From Paraspadella gotoi (Eukaryota; Chaetognatha), in NCBI GenBank assembly GCA_051294375.1, contig CM119270.1, forward strand, positions 835,238 through 899,237: a stretch of 64,000 nt of DNA. The letters run 5' to 3'. The notes below the pieces were generated by a model. That model ran no database searches, was not told where the DNA came from, and worked only from the letters and a program-made list of their open reading frames with translations. Position numbers and translations under genes: made by a program. Within the stretch, counting starts at the first letter, position 1; every line of letters begins with the position of its first letter. This document shows positions 35,791-45,977 of this stretch, in pieces.

Positions 35791-36079
35791 TGTCAAGATA
35801 ACTCTGGTGCAACCGCAATAAGAAATCTCGGCCCAGTGTTTTAGAAATGACCACTTTTCTTTCTTTGTAAAATGTACAACAATGTACTGTCGTCCGATTC
35901 TGTCGCGAAATCTTGGAGTCTTTGACGTGGCTGCCGAAGGAAACGTTTCTCTTTTGTATTATTTTTGGTATTTGTTTACCTTATATATATTACAATAAGA
36001 TATTCATACAAACCCCTGTGGTTTTATAGTCAAGAGAAGTCGTACAGAAACTATCTGCGTAAGCTAGAGTATAGTGACA
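35791..36079 (+). repeat. 3' LTR, 289 bp
   Basis: Begins TGTCAAGATAACTC, ends GCTAGAGTATAGTGACA, and aligns with 27434-27710. It is followed by G and then the right CTAAA of the target duplication. Confidence 0.93.
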
Positions 36080-36080
36080 G

Positions 36081-36085
36081 CTAAA
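36081..36085. other. Target-site duplication, right copy (CTAAA)
   Basis: Second copy of the five target bases. It continues as AACAATATTTTTTTTTCG, exactly as at the empty site. Confidence 0.75.
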
Positions 36086-36345
36086 AACAATATTTTTTTT
36101 TCGATTGCTCACGGTTTTAAAAACATATTTCAAAACCAGAATCCGAGTAAATTAAAAAAACAAAATAAAAAAGTAAATTAGAAGAAGAAAGTTTGACAAT
36201 CGGTTTTTTAATGGATTGTGAACAAAGTTATCGAGGTGGAAATGAGATTGATTTCTACTCTCTCTCTCTCTCTCCGTCTCTGCTCTCCTACGGTTCTCTC
36301 TCTCTTCTCTCTCTCTCTCGTCATCGTCTCTCTCTTCTCAACTGG
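36086..36345. repeat. Right flank of the LTR element, with CT tract
   Basis: Matches 26001-26196 through GTTTGACAATCGGTTTTTTA and GAGGTGGAAATGAGATT, then becomes a CT tract that runs into a gap. Confidence 0.85.
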
Positions 36346-36370
36346 NNNNNNNNNNNNNNNNNNNNNNNNN
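36346..36370. other. Assembly gap, 25 N
   Basis: Fixed 25-N gap between CT tracts. Confidence 0.99.
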
Positions 36371-36507
36371 CTCTCTCTCTCTCTCACTGCCTCTCCCTCC
36401 CTTCCCAGTCAAATTAATTGTTGGTTGAATAACCGAGAAAGTTTTCTTTTCATTTCGTCTACGTCGAAGTAAATGAAGATAAAATACGCGGGAGGCGTTT
36501 CTGTCTT

Positions 36508-36870
36508 TTTTTCTTTCCTCTCTCTCTTTAAACTCTCTTTTTTTCTTTCCTCTCTCTCTTTAAACTCTCTTTTTTTCTTTCCTCTCTCTTTTTAAACTCT
36601 CTTTTTTCTTATCTCTCGTTCTTAGAAATCTCTTTTTTCTTACCTCTCTCTCCTTAACCTCTCTTTTTTTCCTATCTCTCTCTCTCTTTAAACTCTCTTT
36701 TTTTCTTTCCTTTCTCTCTTTTTGAACTCTCTTTTTTCTTTCCTCTTTCTCTTTGAACTCTTTTTTTCTTTCCACCCTCTCTTTAAACTCTCCTCCTTTC
36801 TTTCCACCCTCTCTTTAAACTCTCCTCCTTTCTTTCCACCCTCTCTTTAAACCCTCTTCTTTTCTTATTT
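36508..36870. repeat. 31-bp pyrimidine minisatellite, clean copy
   Basis: About eleven units built from TTTAAACTCTC, a run of seven T, CTTTCC and TCTCTCTC. The Lys/Glu/Arg frame on the minus strand is an effect of the repeat. Confidence 0.9.
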
Positions 36871-36919
36871 CCTTTCTCTGGACCTTTTCCATTCCTTAGT
36901 TCCTTTTTTCAACATACCT

Positions 36920-37040
36920 ACTTAGTCCTTACTCTTTACCTCCTTAGTCCTTACCTCCTTACCTCCTTAGTCCTTACTTCCTTACATCCTTACCTCCTTA
37001 CTCCTTTACTCCTTACCTCCTTAGTCCTTACCTCCGAAAC
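36920..37040. repeat. CCTTACCTCCTTAGT-type short repeat
   Basis: About ten units of TCCTTACCTCCTTAG with small variations. A shorter, noisier version lies at about 9640-9735. Confidence 0.8.
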
Positions 37041-37342
37041 CGAATTTCAACCGCACTAACAATTCACTTTTAACCCTCGAAATTGATTGAATGTGTTGAA
37101 AACCTTTTTTTTTTTCTTCGATCGTCGCGCCGTCGATCTTTGATTTAATTTAATCTTTGCAAAGATTAACCTTTGGAATCGAATCGATTCGTGGTCTCAG
37201 TTTTCCTGAAACGATTTGGGGGCGTTTTTCGATTTTTAAATACCAACCGATCAATAATTATTAATCAAAATGGGATTTCTGTGCTGAAAAACTATGTACA
37301 TACAAAAGTATATTAAGTCTACGCAATAGTTTACAAATATTG

Positions 37343-37343
37343 T

Positions 37344-37391
<48 letters not shown>
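37343..37391. repeat. (GA)n tract
   Basis: Uninterrupted GA dinucleotides. The counterpart at about 10097-10155 is interrupted. Confidence 0.95.
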
Positions 37392-37394
<3 letters not shown>

Positions 37395-37724
37395 TGTAAT
37401 TTTGCAAAAAAATAACATAATTTTCTTTCTTTTTCCTTGCTACCGTCACACCTCAAATTTTAATCATTCTCTTTAGCATTTGGTAGCAATAGTATTTTAA
37501 TTCATTTACTGTTCAAATACTAATTATTTACACTTTACTTTCATTCGCTTTTTTGTACTTGATAAGTTTATCCCTTAACGATGCTCATTCAACATTTACC
37601 GCAACTGATCAATCCCAATTTCATTGAACCACTCTATTCTCTCATCCCCATATTAAATGCCCTTCATACCATCCTCATCTCATTAATATTTTCCTCCACT
37701 CATCCGCAGCTTCAAACAACTTTT

Positions 37725-38145
37725 AATAATATCCTCTTTTTTCTTTTAATACCATCCTCTTTTTCCTTTTAATACCAACCTCTTTTTCCTTTTAATACCA
37801 TCCTATTTTTCCTTTTAATACCAACCTCTTTTCCCTTTTAATACCATCCTCTTTTTCTTTTTAATACTATCCTCTTTTTCCTTTTAATACCAACCTCTTT
37901 TTCCTTTTAATACCAACCTCTTTTTCATTTTAATACCATCCTATTTTTCCTTTTAATACCAACCTCTTTTTCCTTTTAATACCCACCTCTTTTTCCTTTT
38001 AATACCATCCTATTTTTCCTTTTAATACCAACCTCTTTTTCCTTTTAATACCATCCTCGTTTTCCTTTTAATACCATCCTCTTTTTGCTTTTAATACCAT
38101 TCTCTTTTTCCTTTTAATACCATCCTCTTTTTTCTTTTAATCTTC
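37725..38145. repeat. 23-bp minisatellite, clean copy
   Basis: About eighteen units of CCTCTTTTTCCTTTTAATAC plus three bases, alternating between ACCAA and ACCAT variants. Confidence 0.93.
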
Positions 38146-38364
38146 TGCTTACAACATTTCGTCTCGTTTACCTTTTTAATCCTTTTTTTTCTCTTTCTTC
38201 TTTCTCATAATTTTGCTTTTCTTTTCTTTTCCTTTTTACTTCAACTTTTCTTTTCTTTTTTATTTATTGTCGTTCAAAACATAAAATTTTAACAAAATCT
38301 ATGCTTCGTTTAAACAAAAATGGAAAGAAGAGAGAAAGAATTGAAATTATGTCCCTTCTCTTCT

Positions 38365-38411
38365 CATCATTTCTCTCTCTCTCTCTCTCTCTCTCTGCGG
38401 TCTCTCCTATC

Positions 38412-38444
<33 letters not shown>

Positions 38445-38753
38445 ATTCTTATCTCTCTATCTCCCTCCCTCTTTTCTTTCTCGTATCCTCACATTTTTTT
38501 AATCTTTCCCTCATTCTCTCTTTTTCCTTTCTTTCCTCTTCTCCCGACTTTTTTATTCATTTTATCACACTAATGCGGTTAGGGATTAACGCCGTCTATC
38601 TCTCTCTCTCTCTCTCTCTCTCTCCTCGCTCTCGCTCTCTCTCTCTTCTCTCTCTCGTCTTCTCTCTCTCTCCTCTCTCTCTCTCTCTACCGTCCTAACG
38701 GAAGCGTATCTGCCTGAGGGCGACAAGATCAGTTTTCCACCCATTCGACTTTT

Positions 38754-38849
<96 letters not shown>

Positions 38850-38850
38850 C
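38365..38850. repeat. CT tract followed by a long GA tract
   Basis: CT repeats at about 38368-38440 and 38597-38690, then an almost pure GA tract at about 38755-38850. The complementary tracts lie close enough to form a long hairpin. Confidence 0.93.
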
Positions 38851-39064
38851 GGAGACAGAAACAGAGAAAGACAGATAGAGAGAGAGAACCGCGGGTCGGT
38901 TGCCGAGAGAGAAAAAAAAAAGATTCTAATCGGAAAAGATAAAAATTGTGAAACGAGGAAACCAAAACAAACAAACGGAACAACAACAACAATAGCAACA
39001 ACCGATTTTTCTCTGTCATGTTTTGTAGCGAAGAAATTGAAAGGGTGTGGGAGAGGAAGGTGAT

Positions 39065-39110
39065 GGAATTAAATAATTGATTAATTAATTAATTAATTAA
39101 TGATTGAATT

Positions 39111-39167
<57 letters not shown>

Positions 39168-39172
39168 TATAT

Positions 39173-39240
<68 letters not shown>

Positions 39241-39330
39241 TGAATGAATGAATGAATGAATGAATGAATGAGTGAATGAATGAATGAATGAATGAATGAA
39301 TGAATGAATTAATTAATTAATTAATTTTAA
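39065..39330. repeat. TTAA / ATTT / GAAT array cluster
   Basis: Pure ATTT array at about 39112-39238, followed by GAAT units at about 39239-39308, flanked on both sides by TTAATTAA repeats. Confidence 0.95.
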
Positions 39331-39779
39331 TTAATTAATGTATAAAGCAGTTACATAATGAGCGAAATATACTAAATTCTTAGTGAAAGAAATAAAATGA
39401 AATTGAAAGAAGACGAGAAATATAACAAAAATTTTTAAGATTTATATTATATATATTTTAGATATTATTTATATAATTTTTTTTAAATAATACTTTTATC
39501 GCGTAACACGGGAATTGTGAAACTCAAATTGCAAATATTTTTTTTACGTAACGAAACTGAAAATCAACTAATGAAAAGGAACAATAAAACTTTTTAGTAT
39601 TTTATTTTAAGTTAGGTTCAAATCCGCATATATCATATTGATGACTAGAAACCATCCGGAAAACTAAACTGTATCTGTTGTTTTCTACGATTTAGACATT
39701 TAAACTTTAAAAAATTATTATGAAATTGGTACAACCAATATAAAAAAAATCTTAATCTTAAAAGCATAAGATCGAGCCG

Positions 39780-40030
39780 CTTTCGAAGTAACCAAATATT
39801 GAATGCGAATATAAACCAAATATTGATGCTCGATGATAACCACATATGGACGGGCGATGATAGACCATATAATTGATGCGACTGATAGACAAAATGACTG
39901 GATGTGATGATAATCAAGATGATTGATGCGATCGATAGTCATGTCATTGATATGATGATAACTCATTCCCATTGATTACGATGATAGTCATTCATTGATG
40001 CGATGATAGTCATATCATTGACGCGCTGAA
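39780..40030. repeat. GATGCGATGATA-type minisatellite region, copy 2
   Basis: Irregular repeats of TTGATGCGATGATAGTCAT with a period of about 22-30 bp. Equivalent to 12840-13160. Confidence 0.7.
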
Positions 40031-40072
40031 TCATTCATCGAAATAAACAAACAAATGTCGTGTATGAGTGAA

Positions 40073-40104
<32 letters not shown>

Positions 40105-40214
40105 GAAGAGAGAGAGACGAGAGGCTGGACAGTTTTCCCGCCAAACGAACACGCATTGATAGGTCTCTCTCGTTATATAAGAGAATAATCAGAATTTTTT
40201 AGATAAAAAATCAG

Positions 40215-41256
40215 CGAAAAGTCTCGGATGTAAATTTGTTGATTTTGTATTGAGAAACAAGCGGCGGGAATAATGGCGATAATAAAAGTTTTAAGAAGGA
40301 AAAAAAGAAGAGAGAGAGAGAGAGAGAGGGAGAGAGAATGAGAGAGAGAGAGGAGAAGGAGAGAAAGAGGGAGGGAGAGTGAGAAAGAGAGAGAGAGAGA
40401 GAGTTTTTTTCCCACCAAAACGAGCGCATTATTAGGTCACTCTCCGTTTATAATCGGTTATCCGTCCTCCGCAACGGCGTCGTGAAATTGGGTCTATGTT
40501 GATTTTTTTATGAACACGTACGCGTATATTAGGTCATGTCCTCGACATTGTTTACTTGTTGCTCCCGGACAATCGACCACGAAATCTAGGTTAAGTAGTT
40601 ATTGTATTTGGGAATTTTGTTATGAGATAAAAATAATAAATGGCGATAATAAAAGTTTTTAGAAGAGAAAAAATCCAAAACGAAAATCTTTTTCGGAAAT
40701 AAAATGGCGTATTAAAATGAAAAGTTTTAGAGGAAAAAAAAGAGAGAGAAAGAGAAGAGAGAGAGAGAGAAAGAGAGATAGAGAGAAAAAGATCGTTCTT
40801 TTTTTAAGGAAGAAACGCAGACCGAGGTCAAATTTAATAATTTGCAATATTTAATAATTAATTTATAAATATTATCACAACTCAAGATAGATTATATTTT
40901 AAAAAAAGTTAAAAATTGATTAAATAATATAACGAACAAAATATTTATTAAATTTAATAATAGTCAAATTATCAGAATTAAAAAAAAAGTATATTTAATT
41001 TGACTATATCTCTCTTATCAACATCCTTATTTTAGTATATAATTTGCCAATAGTGGGCACACGGCGGTCCAGAGTGGCAAATAATAAAAAAAACAAATTT
41101 TTTTTTTATAATGTGATGCATGCAATTATATTATTCGGGCGCAAAGTGCCTGCATATATTAATAGGACACATAGCTGATTTATATGTGATAATGCATATC
41201 ATTAATAAGTTATTTCATTATTTTTTAAAAAATAATAAAGAGAGAGAGAGAGGAGA

Positions 41257-41288
<32 letters not shown>

Positions 41289-41545
41289 AAGAAAAAGAAA
41301 AAAACCGAATTTCTTTTTTCCAATTAATATCTCAGATATAAATTTGGGATTTTGTTGAAAAAAAAAAGCGTGGAATAAATGGCGATAATAAGAAGTTTTA
41401 GAAGAGGAAAAAATAATCAGAATTTTTTCTAAAAATACGAACGATCGTAACAGCAGTGAGAGAGACAGAAAAGGACAGAAAGAGAGAACAGAGAGACAGA
41501 AAGAAAAAGAGAGACAAAAGAGACCAGAAAGAAAGAGAAGCTGGA
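40215..41545. repeat. Higher-order repeat of the GGCGATAATAAAAG module, copy 2
   Basis: Modules at about 40235-40305, 40615-40740 (doubled) and 41345-41410, each followed by a GA tract, with the same spacing pattern as at 13430-14570. ACACGTACGCGT near 40515 is another shared landmark. Confidence 0.75.
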
Positions 41546-42274
41546 GCGCCAAGTCCTGAACAGACCTTGCAGGAACCTGAACTTCTCGGTTTTTTAGGGT
41601 TCAGAAATAAGAAGCAGACTGACAAATATAGGAGAAGAAAAATCTATATTAATTTAAAAAAAAAAACGACAAGGCAAAAATATGTTAACAAGTTGTTTAC
41701 AATTGGGAAATTTTCACAGAATTTTTTTCCAATCGCAGCTTGTAAAAGATTTAATTTATAATTTGTATTAAATAAGAAATATAGCTTCTCATTAAAAATC
41801 CTTTGACGGTTCCGCATTTTTATTAAAAATTTAAAACAAATTTTTGAATTCAATCTCAAATTATATTACTGCAATATGTAAAATAGATTAAAGCATTTAT
41901 GATACTATTTTGGATATTATAAGGAGTACTTTAATCTCATTGTGCATATGCAGTAAATCATAAATGAAGTGGGAAATTCAAACAGAAAATAAACTAAAAT
42001 CCAAATGTCATATGAAAAAATCACAGCTATTTCAAGATGAAAGAACCATATCTAAATTTTAACTTTTAACTTATGATTGCATCACTTTTGTAAAAACTGT
42101 TAATCATAATTTTATAATGAAATTTATTTTAAAAAAATCGGTATGCAACCAGCCAAACCTAATAAAAGCGTAGTAGTTTTATAATACAAAACAGGCTTGA
42201 CGGGGAGACCGACGACGACGGACGACGACGACGGCTAGACGATACTCACAAAGAAGCACCCGCTAAAACATATA

Positions 42275-42388
42275 GAGCCTGACCGGCTGTCGCCGGTCAA
42301 GGCTCCGGAATAATTATCTTCATGTTAATAAATAAGTTATTCTTGGCCCGGCTGGACTTTGGACAGGCCTTTGGTGGTTTAAAGGCCT
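42275..42388. other. Two strong hairpins, better-paired copy
   Basis: The first is GAGCC, T, GACCGGC, loop TGTC, GCCGGTC, AA, GGCTC (42275-42305): 12 base pairs with a small internal bulge. The second is AGGCCTTT, 8-base loop, AAAGGCCT (42365-42388): 8 perfect pairs. Both occur in weaker form at 15351-15446 with the same spacing order. Upstream is a GAC-rich run, downstream an AT-rich tract. A structured RNA or a transposon end are possible. Neither is shown. Confidence 0.55.
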
Positions 42389-42479
42389 CCATCGACTCTT
42401 ACAAGATAACAGATATATATATCACCATATTATGATTTTATATTGTATAAATTATATTTATATTATAGTTATATTATGT

Positions 42480-43053
42480 TAATACGGAGGAAAGGATAAT
42501 ATTCTTTTGTTTCTTTGATTCGCAAATTTCCCATTTTTGTTCAGGGGATGATACGAAACGTTTTGTTATGAACTTTAAATTTGAAAGCGCAAAACGAAAT
42601 GTAAAAAAACGTTTTATTTTTCCGCGGGCGCAGTTTACAAACTCTCTCTCTCTCTCTCGGTCTCGTCCCTTGTGTCTCGACATGTCATCCTCACGTCAGG
42701 CTCGTTCTCTTGATCTCTCTCCTCTCAAGCGAGCTCTCCCAATCGACGTCTCCGCTACTCGTCTCGTTCTCCACGTCAATCTCTGACGTCTCGCTCGCGT
42801 CGTCGTTTCTCATTATCTGCCTTCTCGTAGCGGTCCTCTGTCTACTCTTTTCTCTCTCTTCCGCCACCACCAACGGAGCGCATAAAAAAGTAGGGGGGGT
42901 GGCAAGGCCTCAGACAGCGGGAGGCGGTGCGGCGAAGATCAATCTCAAAATCATTCTGGCTTCCAGCGCGCCCGAGCCCTGTCCGTTCGCTTCTTCTTCT
43001 GCGGCTTTTTTTTCATGAACTTGGGTCTTGTCCATTAAAGCTAGAGTTTTATG
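42480..43053. repeat. Tandem duplication, unit 1
   Basis: Pairs with 43112-43598. Shared order: AATACGGAGGAAAGGATAA, a GCGCAGTTTACAA/CT tract, AAAAGTAGGGGGG, CGGCGAAGATCAAT, TTCCAGCGCGC and TCTTGTCCATTAAA. Unit 1 contains a segment at about 42660-42870 with CG-rich coding-like frames on both strands. The matching part of unit 2 is N. Confidence 0.8.
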
Positions 43054-43078
43054 NNNNNNNNNNNNNNNNNNNNNNNNN
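43054..43078. other. Assembly gap, 25 N
   Basis: Fixed 25-N gap between the two units of the tandem duplication. Confidence 0.99.
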
Positions 43079-43118
43079 TATTATATTATATTATATTATA
43101 TTATATTATATTATATTA
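43079..43118. repeat. (TATTA)n pentanucleotide microsatellite
   Basis: About eight TATTA units directly after the gap. Confidence 0.95.
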
Positions 43119-43215
43119 AAATACGGGGGAAAGGAATAAATTCTTTCGCGATGAACGAAACTTTTGTTTGACTTATTGAAGCCAAAACGAAATTAAAACG
43201 TTTTTCGCGCGCGTT

Positions 43216-43252
<37 letters not shown>

Positions 43253-43598
43253 NNNNNNNNNNNNNNNNNNNNNNNNNNNNNNNNNNNNNNNNNNNNNNNN
43301 NNNNNNNNNNNNNNNNNNNNNNNNNNNNNNNNNNNNNNNNNNNNNNNNNNNNNNNNNNNNNNNNNNNNNNNNNNNNNNNNNNNNNNNNNNNNNNNNNNNN
43401 NNNNNNNNNNNNNNNNNNNNNNNNNNNNNNNNNNNNNNNNNNNAGACCATAAAAAGTAGGGGGGTGCAAAAGGCCGACGCGGCTCGGCGAAGATCAATCA
43501 ATCAATCATTCTGCTTCCAGCGCGCGAGCCTCCGTTCGCTTCTGCGCTTTTTTTTCATAAACTGGTCTTTCCATTAAACAGATTGGCTGCGCGGCGGC
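43112..43598. repeat. Tandem duplication, unit 2
   Basis: Starts AAAATACGGGGGAAAGG and includes GCGCGCGTTTACAATC, a CT tract, a 191-N gap, AAAAAGTAGGGGGG and GCTTCCAGCGCGCGAG. Its first part also equals the end of block D copy 1 (15520-15680). Confidence 0.8.
43253..43443. other. Assembly gap, 191 N
   Basis: Run of N after a CT tract. By comparison with unit 1 it should hold the counterpart of about 42660-42880. Confidence 0.99.
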
Positions 43599-43812
43599 NN
43601 NNNNNNNNNNNNNNNNNNNNNNNNNNNNNNNNNNNNNNNNNNNNNNNNNNNNNNNNNNNNNNNNNNNNNNNNNNNNNNNNNNNNNNNNNNNNNNNNNNNN
43701 NNNNNNNNNNNNNNNNNNNNNNNNNNNNNNNNNNNNNNNNNNNNNNNNNNNNNNNNNNNNNNNNNNNNNNNNNNNNNNNNNNNNNNNNNNNNNNNNNNNN
43801 NNNNNNNNNNNN
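43599..43812. other. Assembly gap, 214 N
   Basis: Run of N between GCGCGGCGGC and a GA tract. Identical in length to the gap at 660-873. Confidence 0.99.
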
Positions 43813-43918
43813 GAGAGAGAGAGAGAGAGAGAGAGAGAGACAAAGAACACAACTGTGTAAAGTGGTGTGATAAACTTGAAGGATCAGCGAAAACCACACA
43901 CTTCCAAGTGTGATTGTA

Positions 43919-43920
<2 letters not shown>

Positions 43921-44004
<84 letters not shown>
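43921..44004. repeat. (TGAT)21 tetranucleotide array
   Basis: Twenty-one uninterrupted TGAT units. A small perfect inverted repeat, CACACTT-CC-AAGTGTG, lies just before it at 43897-43912. Confidence 0.97.
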
Positions 44005-44340
44005 GTTATGTTGGTTTCAATTTCACAGTAAAACTCATTTAGTATTAAACCAGTTTTTTCTCATTGTATTTTTACTAAAGATAAATTCAATCAAAAAAAT
44101 TGGTTGATAGTGAGATTGAGACTCAGTTTAAGATAGATATTGAGATAGAGAGCGTAATTGAGAATGAGAGTGAGAAAGAAAATGAGACCTAGTTTGAGAT
44201 AGAGAGCGATAGCGAGCGAGATTTTGAGAGCGATGCTTTTTTGGATTTTTCCCCATTTTTCCTTCATCACCTGAAAATGATCACTTTGTCTGATTAAAGG
44301 GACACAGGTTCTTCATCATCTGAAGGAGAAGGATTTTTGT
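44005..44340. other. AT-rich stretch with GAGA-type irregular repeat
   Basis: GAGATTGAGACTCAG, GATAGAGAGCG and similar phrases recur loosely at 44105-44235. No gene. Confidence 0.5.
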
Positions 44341-44381
44341 GCCCGACGTCGAGACCGAACTGACCGACAGAATTTCGGTGA

Positions 44382-44425
44382 GCCGCCCGCCGCTGCCCGC
44401 CGCTGCCCGCCGCTGCCCGCCGCCG
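44382..44425. repeat. 10-bp GC-rich repeat (GCCCGCCGCT)
   Basis: About four units of GCCCGCCGCT, followed 55 bases later by a (TCC)n run at about 44477-44502. The surrounding frame (from 44339) opens on GTG, not ATG, and is mostly repeat. Confidence 0.85.
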
Positions 44426-44889
44426 CTATTAACGACATCTCGTCTCATTTCAACCCTTCTTTCCTCAGCTATACCTTCCTCCTCCTCCTCCTCCTCCTCC
44501 TTCTCCGTCTTCCCCGAAACGGTGACCAGAGAAGGAGTCCATTAATGAATGAACCTCGAGAAAAAGCCCAATAAATGACAAACATAAAGGCTGCGGTCTA
44601 GTAGCAGCAACTCCTCGAACGTACGCTTATAATTTTCAACTGTGAAGTTTTATTCTATTCCTTCTTAAACACAACGGACGAAAAAACTTGGCGCGATAAA
44701 TGCACATTCTTTCTTGCGATGTGTTTTTTTTTCTTCTTATTTCCCTTCTTCCAACTTTTATTAATAAATAAATACTTTTCTTTTTTTTTCCTTTTATTTT
44801 TTTCTCAGTCGTTTTCTCATTTTAGTTTACAGAGGGCGGGGGATTTTTACTTTTGTCGCCGTGGTAAATGTTTTTTTCGCTCTTGTTAG

Positions 44890-45620
44890 GGAGATATGAG
44901 AGAGAGAGAGAGAGAGAGAAAGAGAAGAAGAGAGAGAAGCAGAGCAGAGGAGAGACGCAGATTTGGGAGCATGAGGCGGGCGGAGAGCACGGGGCACGAG
45001 AAACGGCGACTGGGCGGCGGGCGGCAGGGGCGGGAGAAGAGGGACGCGTGGGCTGGGCTCGGCTCGGCCGGTGTGCGTGGTCGGTCGGCTGCAGCGGTGT
45101 GTGGCTGTCGTGCTATGGCGGCGGGGAGAACTCGGGGCGGTCGGCGGACTTATATTGTGTTAGCCTTTGCTAGTGCACTCATCTCATTCGCTCTCTCTCG
45201 ATACGCAGTACCAATCTTTTCTCCTTCTCTTCTATCTCATGCTACCTCCGATTCTGTGAATCTGCCATATCTGCTGTGCGCTCGAGATACTCTCTTGTAG
45301 CAGGACGCAGCGAGTACTGAGAGAAACGACGAAGAGGACATAGTATACGAAGCAGGACAGCAGGAAAAACAAAAGAACGACCAAGTATGCACGGAGCAGA
45401 GCCAGGAGCGAGCACGATGAGGACGCGACGCAGCGCCGCCGCACAGGGCCGCAGCAGAGCAAAGAAACACAACTGCGTGTAGAAGCTCGGCTCAGATCGG
45501 ATAACTTGAGGGACGGCGCCGGACTAAGCCAGCCTGCCCCACTACAGCCTCTGCGCGACAGTAGTTTAGCGATACGAAGAAAACGTAAACTTGCTCACGT
45601 AGCGGTCGGGGCGAAGATGT
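44890..45620. promoter_or_regulatory. CpG-rich stretch, possible promoter or 5' UTR
   Basis: After a GA tract (44896-44940) the sequence becomes strongly GC- and CG-rich for about 650 bp, against AT-rich DNA on both sides. It contains GGCTCGGCTCGGCCGG and GCGACGCAGCGCCGCCGC. Its sharp end near 45760 and the ATG-led frame that follows suggest a transcribed leader. No TATA box or known initiator is recognised. Confidence 0.3.
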
Positions 45621-45623
45621 TAA

Positions 45624-45977
45624 ATGGAAGAAATTGGGTATTTGATCGGAAAACCGGAAATTTGGCGACTGATTCGTAAACGCGGACTGCGACGCGTCCT
45701 CGTCTGGAGTTGCACGCTTGCGACGTCGATTGCACTGTGGATCCGGGATGCCTTTAAGTGCGATCTGGGATATAGAAATAAGGGGATTGATTCTTTTGAT
45801 GTAAATAAGATGCTAAGTAAGAGTGTGTGTTGTGTTGTGTGTGGGCTGTCCGTCAAGAGTATGTACGAACATAAGTTACTAAACAATTCATCTTTAATGT
45901 TATTATTATATTTATTATTTATTCTAGATTTTTTTGTCATACATTATTGGTTATATTTAGAATATAATACATATTAA
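45624..45977 (+). CDS. Candidate first exon of an unknown membrane-anchored protein
   Basis: The frame starts at ATG (45624) and runs 117 codons. Its first 45 or so codons lie in CG-rich sequence. They read as a short polar start, a basic RLIRKRGLRRV cluster, then an uncharged VLVWSCTLATSIALWI stretch that could be a signal anchor. After about 45757 the DNA turns AT-rich and the rest of the frame looks like chance, so an exon would end near there. GTGCGA (about 45758) or GTAAGA (about 45815) are possible but weak donors. I recognise no family. An overlapping short frame at 45618 (MLNGRNWVFDRKTGN) competes with it. Confidence 0.2.
   Translation: MEEIGYLIGKPEIWRLIRKRGLRRVLVWSCTLATSIALWIRDAFKCDLGYRNKGIDSFDVNKMLSKSVCCVVCGLSVKSMYEHKLLNNSSLMLLLYLLFILDFFVIHYWLYLEYNTY

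Larger units (their letters stand above)
27434..36079 (+). mobile_element. Full-length LTR retrotransposon, about 8.6 kb, coding capacity not visible
   Basis: Two direct terminal repeats (277 and 289 bp) begin TGTCA and end TGACA. A primer-binding site follows the left one and a purine run precedes the right one. A 5-bp duplication flanks the element, and an empty site exists at 25996. The internal 8.1 kb has zones: a leader (27711-29740), a GC-rich part (29745-30240), very AT-rich DNA (30240-31900), mixed DNA (31900-34700) and an AT-rich end. No gag or pol frame survives and I recognise no protease, reverse transcriptase or integrase motif. Either indel errors have broken the frames, or the element is a decayed or non-autonomous one. 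Superfamily undetermined. The part from 29745 onward has a relative at 50140-57095. Confidence 0.88.
36371..43252. repeat. Block D, copy 2 (the cleaner copy in its first half)
   Basis: Collinear with 8890-15680. The minisatellites here are regular, which suggests this copy was better corrected. Even so, no frame in it looks coding, so the block is probably non-coding. Individual subrepeats are listed separately. Confidence 0.85.

Noticed and set aside
44339-44545. Exon with GTGAGC donor (about 44373) and TTCTTTCCTCAG acceptor (about 44467)
   Set aside because: The signals resemble splice sites, but the presumed exon begins without an ATG and consists largely of GCCCGCCGCT and TCC repeats.
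44896-45300. 134-codon frame in the CpG-rich stretch
   Set aside because: The start is a GA-repeat translation and the rest is Arg/Gly/Ala expected from GC-rich DNA. An internal ATG at 45115 gives a hydrophobic segment, but no further support was found.
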